From Paenibacillus glycinis (GTDB taxonomy: Bacteria; Bacillota; Bacilli; Paenibacillales; Paenibacillaceae), in NCBI RefSeq assembly GCF_009909185.1, contig NZ_JAAAMV010000011.1:1-64000 (forward strand): a stretch of 64,000 nt of DNA, given 5' to 3'. Made by a program: the position numbers and the translations under genes. The notes beneath the pieces are model-generated. The model saw nothing but the letters and a program-made list of their open reading frames with translations, did not search any database and was not told the origin of the DNA. Of this stretch, positions 53,674-61,693 are shown piece by piece. Each line of letters starts with the position of its first letter. The first letter of the stretch is position 1.

Positions 53674-54654
53674 ATGTTGAAGCCGGATCCCCGCCACTTG
53701 TCGGCGGGTCTTGGCATCATCGCCGCCTGCAAGGCGCGGACGGGCGATATCTGGGAAGCGCATTACGGCGCGGCCGCGATCGCGAGCTATCTGTTCCGGC
53801 GCGATAATGGGCTTTCCGCCGCCGCGGAATCGGCCGTCGCGAACCAGACGGAGAGGATGATCGCCGCGCATGCGCTGCGCGGGGACGATCATGCCTCGAT
53901 AACGGGTTCGGCCGGGGAGATGCCCCGCGGGGACGCGGAGCGCGAGATCGTGCAGGCGCTCGGCGGTACGCTGGACGGTCTTCACTGGGTCGGGCATAAC
54001 TTCATCTACTCGGCGCTTGCCATTGCCGCGCTGCGCGAGCTCGGGACTTGGGGGACGGCGGACGATGTTGGCGGCATCGCGGCATTGGTCCGGTCGTTCA
54101 AAGGCACGATTCCCGGTCGGTCCTGGATCGGCTTTCGGGTGTCCGAGGTGAAGCGACTGGCGCGGGAAGCGGATTCCGAGACGGAGGGAATCGGCAGTCC
54201 GACGCAGCTTTCGGGGCTCGTGTTGACGGAGCTCGCCGTATTCAAGCGCATCTACCGGGCGGAAGCGCATCATGATTTGATCGGCCATACGCTGACGTTC
54301 TCGCATGCGCTCAACCTGCTGCATGATTGCGGTTACGGCGATCTGTTCCGGGCCGGCCTGCCTCAGCTGCTGGCGATGGTCAAGGTGCTGCGTGCGAGCC
54401 GCGAACTGGACATGGACGGCGACGTGCAGCTCGTCTCCCCGGTGGACCGCCTGCCGCTTCGCCTCGCGCCGCGCTCGGACTGGCTGCCGACGGAGGAAGC
54501 GTACTGGACCGAGGACCATGCGGCCGACGATTGGGATTTCGGTCATGCGTTCAAATTCCCCTGCAGCTTCTACGATCATTTGCGCCGCGCGGCCGACTTT
54601 CCGCGGGATGCGGCGGTCGAGAATTTCCGGTATATCGTCCCGGCAGGATGCTAG
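53674..54654 (+). CDS. Uncharacterised helical protein
   Basis: A 326-residue soluble protein, mostly alpha-helical, not recognised. Repeated His-containing helices (ALGGTLDGLHWVGHNFIYS, AHHDLIGHTLTFSHALNLLHDCGYGDLF) and an acidic C-terminal TEDHAADDWDFGHAFKFPCS give many His/Asp/Glu residues, so a metal site is conceivable. A questionnaire of known helical metalloproteins gave no match by eye. AAGGAGG ribosome site at good spacing; 83 bp after the HAD gene. Confidence 0.8.
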   Translation: MLKPDPRHLSAGLGIIAACKARTGDIWEAHYGAAAIASYLFRRDNGLSAAAESAVANQTERMIAAHALRGDDHASITGSAGEMPRGDAEREIVQALGGTLDGLHWVGHNFIYSALAIAALRELGTWGTADDVGGIAALVRSFKGTIPGRSWIGFRVSEVKRLAREADSETEGIGSPTQLSGLVLTELAVFKRIYRAEAHHDLIGHTLTFSHALNLLHDCGYGDLFRAGLPQLLAMVKVLRASRELDMDGDVQLVSPVDRLPLRLAPRSDWLPTEEAYWTEDHAADDWDFGHAFKFPCSFYDHLRRAADFPRDAAVENFRYIVPAGC

Positions 54655-54746
54655 GTGGCTTCCATGCATGAATTCGGCGGGAGTGTTTACACTAATGCAC
54701 GAATGTTCTCCCACCATCATGCAGTAAAAGGAGCTTAGCACCTATC

Positions 54747-55424
54747 ATGAGAAGTCGATTTCTGAACGCGAGCTTGCTTGGCTTGACCCTTGCGCTCGGC
54801 GCGGCGCCGCTGCCGGCAGGGGCTGCCGGCACGGAACATCAGGCTCGCCAGCTGGACCATTCGGCGGCGCATGCGCCATGCCTCAGTCCCGCAGCCGTCA
54901 AGCTGCAGGGGGATATGCGCAGATTGTGGCTCGATCACGTGAATCTGACGCGCGATTATATCGTCAGCGCCGTCGCGGGCACGCCCGATCAGGAGGCGAT
55001 ACTGGCGCGGTTGTTGCAGAACCAGCAGGACATCGGCAACGCCGTCAAGCCGTTCTACGGCGAAGAGGCGGGCAATAAGCTGGCGGCGCTGCTGAAGGAG
55101 CATATCGAGCTCGCGGGCAAGATTTTGGTCGCCTCCAAGGCCGGCGACGCGGCCGAGGCGGAGAAGCAGACCAAGCTGTGGTACCGTAACGGGGACGACA
55201 TCGTGGCATTCCTGACCAAGGCGAATCCGAAATTGTCGGCGAAGGAGCTGCATGATTTGTTCTATCGACATTTGAGCATGGTAGCCGACGCGCTGACGGC
55301 CCGCCTGAAACAGGACTGGGCAGGGGACATGACGGCGCTCGACAAGGGCGAGAACCATATCGTCATCCTGGCCGATTTTCTGACTGACGGAATCGTGAAG
55401 CAGTTTCCGCGGCGGTTCAAATAG
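54747..55424 (+). CDS. Secreted four-helix protein of unknown function
   Basis: A 225-residue protein with a Sec signal peptide (about 1-26, cleavage after AGAAG) and a helical body with two similar halves (WLDHVNLTRDYIVSAVAG and HIELAGKILVASKAGD). Such proteins are common and uncharacterised in Bacillaceae. No metal motif is clear. Start ATG 54747 lies 13 nt after AAAGGAG, a long spacer. Single gene. Confidence 0.82.
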   Translation: MRSRFLNASLLGLTLALGAAPLPAGAAGTEHQARQLDHSAAHAPCLSPAAVKLQGDMRRLWLDHVNLTRDYIVSAVAGTPDQEAILARLLQNQQDIGNAVKPFYGEEAGNKLAALLKEHIELAGKILVASKAGDAAEAEKQTKLWYRNGDDIVAFLTKANPKLSAKELHDLFYRHLSMVADALTARLKQDWAGDMTALDKGENHIVILADFLTDGIVKQFPRRFK

Positions 55425-55763
55425 AGCCGCGCATACGATCCGTACGAGGCATCCCTTCGCGGATCGCGATGACGGGAGCGGACGAATCGTTCGAATGACG
55501 ATGACGTACGCATGTAAGCAGAGGGAATGCGACAAGACCCTCGTGCATCCATTGGAGAATGGATACGAGGGTCTTGTCGTCGCGCGCGATTTATGGGGCT
55601 CGCATGTTCCCGCCCGGCGCGCAAGGCGGTCCGGGCGGACGGGAGACGCAGCACGCCCGGGAGTGCATGGGAGATGGAGATGCAGTACGCCCGGCCGGAC
55701 GAAGGCCGGGATTTTTGGCGTACGGAGGACACCCGAGATCATTAAGAGTGATGGCTGCGCGGC
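55425..55763. other. Intergenic region with long inverted repeats
   Basis: 339 bp without a supported gene. It holds a near-perfect 21-bp-arm inverted repeat (55531-55577, GACAAGACCCTCG ... CGAGGGTCTTGTC) without T-run, and a plus-strand hairpin CCCGGCC / GGCCGGG followed by ATTTTT (55690-55716) that could be a terminator for an unseen RNA. The interior is GC-rich. Confidence 0.55.
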
Positions 55764-56288
55764 TCAGGATGCGACAACAAGAAAAGACACCATGCGCTGG
55801 TGTCTGTCGGCGTCTATGGCGCTGCGTTCCGCGAGCAGCTTGCGGAATTTCATGTACGACACGATCCGCCATGGCACCGCGTAGCCGGCCGCCACGATGA
55901 CGAACAGCGCCGCTTCCGTCTCGGGCCCGATGAACGCGAAGTAGTCCCGAAGCGCGAAACGCACGACGAAGATCGCCAGGAACGCAATGACGAAGCTGCG
56001 GTTCTTCGCGGCGTAGATCTGTCCGTCCTCGCGGCGTTCGTAGTTCGTGGTCAAGATAAGCGGAATCGAGAGCACGGCGCCGATGAGGAACGCGACGACG
56101 AACTCCCAGGCGGCGGCGTCGACTTTGGGACCGGCCGCGATCGGAATGCTGATCGCCGCCACGTAGACCGCCGGAAGCAGCAGCCGCAGTCCGTTCCCCT
56201 TGATCGGGCGGTACATCGCCCGCGTCCGGCGCCAGAGAATGAGCGCCGCGATCAGCACGATATAGAGATAAAAAGAAGATCCTTCCAT
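55764..56288 (-). CDS. CcdC-like membrane protein
   Basis: A 174-residue protein with four to five hydrophobic segments. The core RSFVIAFLAIFVVRFALRDYF is the CcdC family signature (Bacillus CcdC accompanies cytochrome c biogenesis genes but its role is not established). Ribosome site AGGAGG before ATG 56288. No cytochrome genes are near. Confidence 0.8.
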   Translation of the reverse strand: MEGSSFYLYIVLIAALILWRRTRAMYRPIKGNGLRLLLPAVYVAAISIPIAAGPKVDAAAWEFVVAFLIGAVLSIPLILTTNYERREDGQIYAAKNRSFVIAFLAIFVVRFALRDYFAFIGPETEAALFVIVAAGYAVPWRIVSYMKFRKLLAERSAIDADRHQRMVSFLVVAS

Positions 56289-56324
56289 GGTTCCGCGACC
56301 TCCTGTCGGTGAAGTCCAAGTCCT

Positions 56325-56564
56325 TCAAGGATATGGAATAACCGGACGTTTGAACAGCCGGAATGCGTTTCTTTCGGGCACGGTCAGCACGTATCGGCCA
56401 GGGCGACGAAGGCGGCGGTGATGCGATACACGCTCGCCGGTTGATCCGTTCAGAGCAATCCGCTTGGTACGCGTATCGCCACGATCCAGTGGTGGTGATG
56501 CGAGGACATCCTTGCCAGTGGCCGTTAAGAGCAAGCCGCTTGGTAGGGCGCCGAAGCGAACCAA
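56325..56564 (-). CDS. Small basic ORF with internal repeat, doubtful
   Basis: A 79-codon frame from TTG 56564, preceded by GAGGAG at good spacing. The product is basic (MVRFGALPSGLLLTATGKD...) and its two halves derive from a duplicated 60-bp DNA segment. It may be a chance ORF over a repeat; no family is recognised. Confidence 0.25.
   Translation of the reverse strand: MVRFGALPSGLLLTATGKDVLASPPLDRGDTRTKRIALNGSTGERVSHHRRLRRPGRYVLTVPERNAFRLFKRPVIPYP
56415..56551. repeat. Diverged direct duplication of about 60 bp
   Basis: Copies at 56415-56474 and 56492-56551 (period 77 bp). Shared blocks: GGTGATGCGA and AGAGCAA(T/G)CCGCTTGGTA. Roughly three quarters of positions match by eye. Located in the 478-bp gap between the CcdC-like gene and the permease operon, which has no other strong gene signal. 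Confidence 0.75.
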
Positions 56565-56670
56565 TGCCGGCTCCTCAACCCACCCCGGCAGCCGTCGTTT
56601 GCGCGTCAGCGGACACCTGCGGATTGTGATGGACTAAACCTGCTGCCTCCGACGTGCAACGCTTTAAACG

Positions 56671-56710
56671 CGAACAAGCACTTCGGCCACGGAGGCGAAG
56701 TGCTTGTTCG
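56671..56710 (-). terminator. Terminator after siderophore permease operon
   Basis: Perfect 15-bp stem CGAACAAGCACTTCG / CGAAGTGCTTGTTCG with a 10-nt loop, 57 bp beyond the permease stop. Confidence 0.75.
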
Positions 56711-56766
56711 GCTGGCGGAGCCGCATGGTCATGCAGCGCGGCATACCGGTCGCGCTGCGAACCCGC

Positions 56767-57777
56767 TCATATTTTCTTCAGCAGCAGATAGACGAAGTAC
56801 GGCGCGCCGATCAGCGCGACGACGATACCCGCTGGCAACCCGCTTGGGTCGACCACGTTGCGGCCGATCGTGTCGGCCGATACGAGCAGCCAGCCCCCGA
56901 TCAGCACGGCGACGGGAATGAACAGCTGATTGCGCGGCCCGACGAGCGCCTTCGCGATATGCGGCGCCATCAGTCCGACGAACGCGATGCTGCCCGCCAC
57001 GGACACGGCGGAGGCGGCCAGCGCGACGGCCGCGAGCAGCAGCACGAGGCGTTCCTTCGTCAGCGAGACGCCGACGCCGACGGCGACGGCATCGTCCATG
57101 GCGAGCAGATTCAGCTTGTTCGCCTTGTAGAGCACGAACGGAATCAGTACGGCCAGCCACGGCGCGAGCGCCCAGATGAACGGCCAGTCCGTGCCCCAGA
57201 TGCTGCCAGCCAGCCATTTCGAAATGAAGTCGACCTTCTCGCGATCGGCGGACGAGATCAGCACGATCATGACGCCGTCGAGCGCCATCGCGAAGCCGAC
57301 GCCGGTCAGGACGAGCCGCACGGGCTGCAGGCCCGCATGCCGCTTGTAGGCGAAGAGGTAGATCAGCGCCGACGTGAGCAGCGCCCCGCCGAACGCGACC
57401 ATCGGCAGCACGTACGCGAACGAGCCCGCGTCGATCGGCATGAACAGGAAGAACAGGGCGACCCCGACGCCGGCGCCGGAGTTGATGCCGATGATGCCGG
57501 GATCGGCCAGGTCGTTGCGCGTTACGCTCTGCAGGATGGAGCCGGCCAGCGCCAGCGCCATGCCCGCGAGCAGCGTGATGATGATGCGCGGCAGGCGGAC
57601 GTCGAACAGGACGAAGTGCTCCTTGAACGTCCCGTGCCCGAAGAGCGTCGGCAGCAGGCGGCCGTATGAGAGCTTGGAATAGCCGAGCCCCATCCCGGCG
57701 AAGACGGTCAGCAGGATCAGCGCGACCAGCGCGAGCAGGATGATCCGCTGCTTGCGGATGAGTGCGGGACGGATCAT
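56767..57777 (-). CDS. Iron-siderophore ABC permease, FecCD family (second)
   Basis: A 336-residue permease of the BtuC/FecCD type with about ten membrane helices. Signatures: RLPRIIITLLAGMALALAGSILQ, DPGIIGINSGAGVG and FVGLMAPHIAKALVGPRNQLFIP (read in parts). Start 57777 overlaps the preceding stop as ATGA, so translation is coupled. Forms a heterodimer with the neighbouring permease. Confidence 0.94.
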   Translation of the reverse strand: MIRPALIRKQRIILLALVALILLTVFAGMGLGYSKLSYGRLLPTLFGHGTFKEHFVLFDVRLPRIIITLLAGMALALAGSILQSVTRNDLADPGIIGINSGAGVGVALFFLFMPIDAGSFAYVLPMVAFGGALLTSALIYLFAYKRHAGLQPVRLVLTGVGFAMALDGVMIVLISSADREKVDFISKWLAGSIWGTDWPFIWALAPWLAVLIPFVLYKANKLNLLAMDDAVAVGVGVSLTKERLVLLLAAVALAASAVSVAGSIAFVGLMAPHIAKALVGPRNQLFIPVAVLIGGWLLVSADTIGRNVVDPSGLPAGIVVALIGAPYFVYLLLKKI

Positions 57778-58784
57778 TTGATCGCCAGACCTCCTCTGCG
57801 CATGATGTAGAGGAAGAAGGGCAGGCCCGCGACGGCGACGATCGCGGCGACGGGCGTTTCGTACGGCGCGTTCAGCGTTCGGGCGAGCGTATCGGCAAGC
57901 AGCATGAACGCGGCGCCGGATACGGCCGACATCGGGATGACGAACCGGTAGTCCGTGCCGACGATGGCCCGCACGATATGCGGGATCATGAGTCCGAGGA
58001 ACGTCAGATTGCCGACCAGCGCCACGGAAGCGCCGGCGAGCAGCACGGTGACGAGGAACAGCACCGCCTTGATGGCGGCGGTCTTCTGGCCGAGTCCGAC
58101 GGCGACGTCCTCGCTCAGGCTCAGAATCGTCAGCTGCCGGGACAGCGCCAGCGCGATCAGGATGCCGGCGGAGATGAACGGGATGATCACTTGCAGCTGT
58201 CCCCAATCGGTGCCGATCATGCCGCCGGCCGTCCACATGGAGACGTCCTTCGAGATCTTGAAAGCGAGGCCGATGCCGCTCGCGACCGCATACAGGAACG
58301 CCGAGATGGCCGAGCCGGCCAGGACGATGCGCAGCGGCGAGAAGCCGCCCTTCTTGGCGGCCCCGACGCCGAGCACGAGCAGGGAACCGACGGCCGCGCC
58401 GATGAAGCAGGCGATCGTGATCCAGAAATAGTTGGCCGACGGCACGAGCGCGACGGTAAAAGCCAGTGCTGCGTTAGCACCGGCTGTAAGGCCCAGCAGG
58501 CCGGGATCGGCAAGCGGGTTGCGCGTCATGCCCTGCATGACCGATCCGGACACGGCGAGCGCCGCGCCCACGAAGATCGCCGCGATCTCGCGCGGCAGTC
58601 GGATCTCGCGGAGGACGGAGAGGTTCTCGCCCGACCGGTCGGTCGTGAGCGCGAGCCAGACGTCGTTCAATGAAGTATGGGCGGCCCCGAATACCATGGC
58701 GACGGCGAACATCGCGATGAGAATGAGGATGCCCGCCGCCAGTTTGCAGGCAAAAGGGATGGAGCGCGAGGGATTGCCTGCCAT
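57774..58784 (-). CDS. Iron-siderophore ABC permease, FecCD family (first)
   Basis: A 336-residue FecCD permease with the usual IRLPREIAAIFVGAALAVSG, NPLADPGLLGLTAGAN and GLMIPHIVRAIVGTDYR motifs. Weak ribosome site; it starts 4 bp after the binding-protein stop and is probably coupled. As in Bacillus feu and yfiYZ loci, no ATPase gene follows, so a shared YusV/FhuC-type ATPase elsewhere is expected. Confidence 0.94.
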   Translation of the reverse strand: MAGNPSRSIPFACKLAAGILILIAMFAVAMVFGAAHTSLNDVWLALTTDRSGENLSVLREIRLPREIAAIFVGAALAVSGSVMQGMTRNPLADPGLLGLTAGANAALAFTVALVPSANYFWITIACFIGAAVGSLLVLGVGAAKKGGFSPLRIVLAGSAISAFLYAVASGIGLAFKISKDVSMWTAGGMIGTDWGQLQVIIPFISAGILIALALSRQLTILSLSEDVAVGLGQKTAAIKAVLFLVTVLLAGASVALVGNLTFLGLMIPHIVRAIVGTDYRFVIPMSAVSGAAFMLLADTLARTLNAPYETPVAAIVAVAGLPFFLYIMRRGGLAIK

Positions 58785-58788
58785 CGCC

Positions 58789-59793
58789 TTATTGTCCCAA
58801 GAAGCTCTTCTTGAAGAAGTCGAGCTGGAAGTCCAGCGTGTTGGCGTCGTTGAAGTAGAACTCGTTGGCGTTGACTTCGAACACGTGACCGTTCTTCACG
58901 GCCGGAATGTTCTTGTACGTGTCGGTGTTTTGGAACGAATTGTCGGTATCGCTGAATTTGCTCAGGATGACGTAGTCGCCCGCGAATTGCGGCAGCACTT
59001 CCGTGGACAGCGCGTAGTAGCCGGGTTTGAGCGCCGTGTCTTTGACCTTCTGCGGCATGTTCAGGCCCATCGCCTGGTACAGGATCTCGGTGCCGCGGCC
59101 CCAGTTGTCGCCGTAGACGTACAGCTGCTTGTCGTAGTTCTCGATGACGGACACGGTCGCGTTCTCGCCGATCTTGGCTTTGATTTCCTTGCCGGCTTCC
59201 GCGGCGCGCGTCTTGAAGTCGTCGATCCAGGCTTGCCCTTCCTTCTCTTTGTTGACCGCCTTGGCGATCTCGAGATGCTGGGTCAGGTAGTCGACCTTGC
59301 CGTACGTGTAAACGACGGTAGGCGCGATTTCTTTGAGCTTATCGAGGTTCTTGACGTTGTCGAGGCCGATGATCAGGTCGGGATTAAGCTCGATGATTTT
59401 CTCCAGGTCCTCGTCGGTCACTTCCTTCGCGCCCTTCAGCGCGTCCGCGAAGCGGGGGTTCTTCATGGACCAGGCATCCGCGCCGACGATGTTGACGCCA
59501 AGCGAGATGAGGTCGCCCGCGTAAGAAGCGAGCACGACGACGCGCTGCGGGTTGGCGGGCACTTCGACGGGGCCGGTCTGGGATTGGTAGGTGATCGTGC
59601 CGGATGCTGCCGTATCGTTCGCCGCGGCATTGTCAGCCGCCGCATTGTTGCCGGCCGGCGCGGTATCGGTGGCCGCGTTGTTCGCGGCGGCACCATTTCC
59701 CTCCGCGGCATTGTTGGCGTTGTTCGCGGCATTGCCGCAAGCGCTAAGGATGAGGAGCAGTAAGGCAAGAACCGGGAATAATGCTTTCTTCAT
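58789..59793 (-). CDS. Iron-siderophore-binding lipoprotein
   Basis: A 334-residue FeuA/FecB-type binding protein. Lipobox LSAC (Cys about 19) is followed by a striking Asn/Ala-rich linker to about residue 60. Binding domain from PQRVVVLASYAGDLISLGV to the C-terminus, with the long connecting helix of class III binding proteins. Start 59793 follows AAAGGAG. Its TTGACA promoter overlaps a Fur box, so it is iron-repressed. Confidence 0.94.
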   Translation of the reverse strand: MKKALFPVLALLLLILSACGNAANNANNAAEGNGAAANNAATDTAPAGNNAAADNAAANDTAASGTITYQSQTGPVEVPANPQRVVVLASYAGDLISLGVNIVGADAWSMKNPRFADALKGAKEVTDEDLEKIIELNPDLIIGLDNVKNLDKLKEIAPTVVYTYGKVDYLTQHLEIAKAVNKEKEGQAWIDDFKTRAAEAGKEIKAKIGENATVSVIENYDKQLYVYGDNWGRGTEILYQAMGLNMPQKVKDTALKPGYYALSTEVLPQFAGDYVILSKFSDTDNSFQNTDTYKNIPAVKNGHVFEVNANEFYFNDANTLDFQLDFFKKSFLGQ

Positions 59794-59865
59794 GACGGGA
59801 AAAACTCCTTTAAATAGAATATGATGAGATTTCATTGATAACGATTATCACTATCGCCATTGATA

Positions 59866-59894
59866 AAGATACGGGCATTGAGAATGATTGTCAA
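59866..59894 (-). promoter_or_regulatory. Binding-protein operon promoter
   Basis: Minus strand TTGACA (59889-59894), 17 bp, TATCTT (59866-59871). Confidence 0.75.
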
Positions 59895-59901
59895 TAGCTT
59901 C

Positions 59902-59930
59902 TTGAAATAAGCGGCGGGTCCGTGTATATT
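59902..59930 (+). promoter_or_regulatory. Flavoprotein gene promoter
   Basis: TTGAAA (59902-59907), 17 bp, TATATT (59925-59930); a Fur box follows at 59940. Confidence 0.75.
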
Positions 59931-59985
59931 TATACTAACTGAGAATGATTATCACCGTCAGTACATAGCAAAGGGGCGATCGGCC

Positions 59986-61035
59986 ATGAACGCAGCGGAT
60001 GTATACGATATGACGATTATCGGGGGCGGCCTGGCGGGGCTATACTCGGCTTTTTATAGCGGACTTCGGGAAATGAAAACGAAGATTATCGAATTTCAGC
60101 CGCAGCTCGGCGGGAAGGTCCATGTGTATCCGGAGAAAATGATCTGGGATATCGGCGGGCTGACGCCGCTCCCCGGCGCGAAGCTGATCGAGCAGATCGT
60201 CGAGCAGGGGTTGACCTTCGGTCCCGAGGTCGTGCTGAACGAGAAAGTGGAGGCCATCGGGCGCAACGAATCCGGGATCTTCGAGCTGCGCGCGGCCTCC
60301 GGGACCGTGCATTATTCCAAGACCGTCATCGTCGCGGTGGGCAGCGGCATCCTGAAGCCGACGAAGCTCGCGATCGAGGGCGCGGAGCGGTACGAGGTCG
60401 GCAACCTGCATTATACGGTCAAATCGCTGCGTACGTTCAAAGACAAGACCGTCATCGTGTCCGGCGGCGGCAATTCTGCCGTCGATTGGGCCAACGAGCT
60501 GGAGCCGATCGCCAAGCAAGTCGTCGTCGTTCACCGCAAAGGCGCGCTGTCCGGGCATGAAGCGCAGGTGCAGCAGCTGTTGAACAGCTCCGCTGCGTGC
60601 GTGTTCCACTCCTCGATCACGAAGCTGTACGCGAGCGGCAACCACGAGACGATCGAACGCGTGGAGCTGACGAACCACGAGACCGGCGAGATCTCCACGC
60701 TGGAGGCCGACGAGATCGTCATCAATCACGGCTACGACCGCGATTCCACGCTGCTGCAGTCGAGCGAGCTGAACATCGAGATGCTGGAGGATTTCTACGT
60801 ATCCGGCAGCGTCACGAGCGAGTCGTCCGTGCCGGGACTGTATGCGGCGGGCGATATCCTGATGCACGACGGCAAGCTCCATCTGATCGCCGGCGCTTTC
60901 CAGGACGCGGCGAACGCCGTGAACAAGGCGAAGCAGTTCATCCAGCCGGACGCCGAGAAGTACGGCATGGTATCGTCCCATAACGACCGGTTCAAGGAAC
61001 GCAACCGCGAGCTGGTGAAGCAATTGATGAAGTAA
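59986..61035 (+). CDS. Ferredoxin-NADP reductase-type flavoprotein (YumC/YcgT-like)
   Basis: A 349-residue thioredoxin-reductase-like type 2 ferredoxin/flavodoxin-NADP+ reductase. FAD motif GGGLAGLYSAFYSG, NADPH motif VSGGGNSAVDWANEL, and second FAD motif GLYAAGDI; no CxxC pair, separating it from thioredoxin reductases. Under a Fur box and divergent from siderophore uptake genes, it is a likely supplier of electrons for reductive iron release from imported siderophore, as proposed for Fur-controlled YcgT. AAAGGGG ribosome site. Confidence 0.93.
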   Translation: MNAADVYDMTIIGGGLAGLYSAFYSGLREMKTKIIEFQPQLGGKVHVYPEKMIWDIGGLTPLPGAKLIEQIVEQGLTFGPEVVLNEKVEAIGRNESGIFELRAASGTVHYSKTVIVAVGSGILKPTKLAIEGAERYEVGNLHYTVKSLRTFKDKTVIVSGGGNSAVDWANELEPIAKQVVVVHRKGALSGHEAQVQQLLNSSAACVFHSSITKLYASGNHETIERVELTNHETGEISTLEADEIVINHGYDRDSTLLQSSELNIEMLEDFYVSGSVTSESSVPGLYAAGDILMHDGKLHLIAGAFQDAANAVNKAKQFIQPDAEKYGMVSSHNDRFKERNRELVKQLMK

Positions 61036-61070
61036 GGCGCGCTCGGCGCCTGTCGAATAGCGGCACGGTC

Positions 61071-61101
61071 AGCCCCGGCGCGGAATGCGGCCGGGGCTTT
61101 C
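61071..61101 (+). terminator. Terminator after flavoprotein gene
   Basis: AGCCCCGG / CCGGGGCT with a 12-nt loop then TTTCG. Confidence 0.75.
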
Positions 61102-61210
61102 GTATTGGGGCGCGGCGCGCCCGCTTGTACGGTTGTCCGACGGCTATGGAGGGACTGCTTGCGGCGTCTGGCTGCTTGAGGTGGCGGCTTTAAGATACGG
61201 TGGGTGAAAA

Positions 61211-61563
61211 TGCTGCAAAACATGCGGTATTTTAAGTGGCGAGCCGGTTTGGATAACGGTCGGGATGCTGCAAATCTGCCGCATGTTGTGGAGGTGTTCC
61301 GGATTGCAGGTCGTATAGCCGCAAATCCGCTTCAAATATAGCGGTATGCTTCGGTTTCATAGGTTGAAGGGTGAAATTGCTGCAGACAGGCAGTAATTTA
61401 CGAAGTCAGCCTGGATTGCGGGTAGAATTGATGCAAATCTGCATCAATGAAACGGTAGTTAGCGATTCCATGCGTAGTAGGGGGCGGATTTGCTGCAGAT
61501 TCGCAGTATTTTATGCGCAAACGTTCGGTGAGAAGCGAACTTGCTGTAGATTTGCAATAATTC
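61211..61563 (+). repeat. Array of about seven diverged hairpin repeats
   Basis: Units of about 23 bp begin at 61211, 61266, 61318, 61377, 61428, 61490 and 61541, spaced 51-62 bp. The general form is TTGCTGC-N5/7-GCAGTAAtTT. Most fold as a 7-bp hairpin when read on the plus strand (TTGCTGC with GCAGTAA, one G-U pair). The unit at 61428 has TTGATGC / GCATCAA, a paired change. The surrounding 61036-61636 region, more AT-rich than its neighbours, has no supported gene. No cas genes are present. Confidence 0.8.
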
Positions 61564-61636
61564 GATTTACGGCTCAATTGTTTTATGTGCCGGCAAAAAG
61601 CGGCGGCATTCGCGGGACGGCAAAAACCGATTAACC

Positions 61637-61684
61637 GAAAAGCCAGCAAGCGCGGCGTAATCGGCGGCCGCATGCTTGCTGGCT
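61637..61684 (-). terminator. Terminator after thiE
   Basis: AGCCAGCAAGC / GCTTGCTGGCT (61674-61684 and 61641-61651 on the minus strand) with a long GC-rich loop, then TTTTC. Confidence 0.8.
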
Positions 61685-61693
61685 TCTATCGTT

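Larger units (their letters stand above)
59836..59954. promoter_or_regulatory. Three Fur boxes in the divergent iron-control region
   Basis: Seven-one-seven Fur sites: TGATAACGATTATCA (59836-59850), TGAGAATGATTGTCA (59879-59893) and TGAGAATGATTATCA (59940-59954). The second covers the -35 of the binding-protein promoter, the first its early transcript, the third the start of the flavoprotein transcript. Confidence 0.88.

Noticed and set aside
55690..55716. Terminator of the secreted four-helix protein gene
   Set aside because: It is over 260 bp beyond the stop codon, too far to assign with confidence.
61211..61563. CRISPR array
   Set aside because: Unit length and spacing resemble one, but the repeats are strongly diverged, intervals vary, and there is no cas gene in the window.
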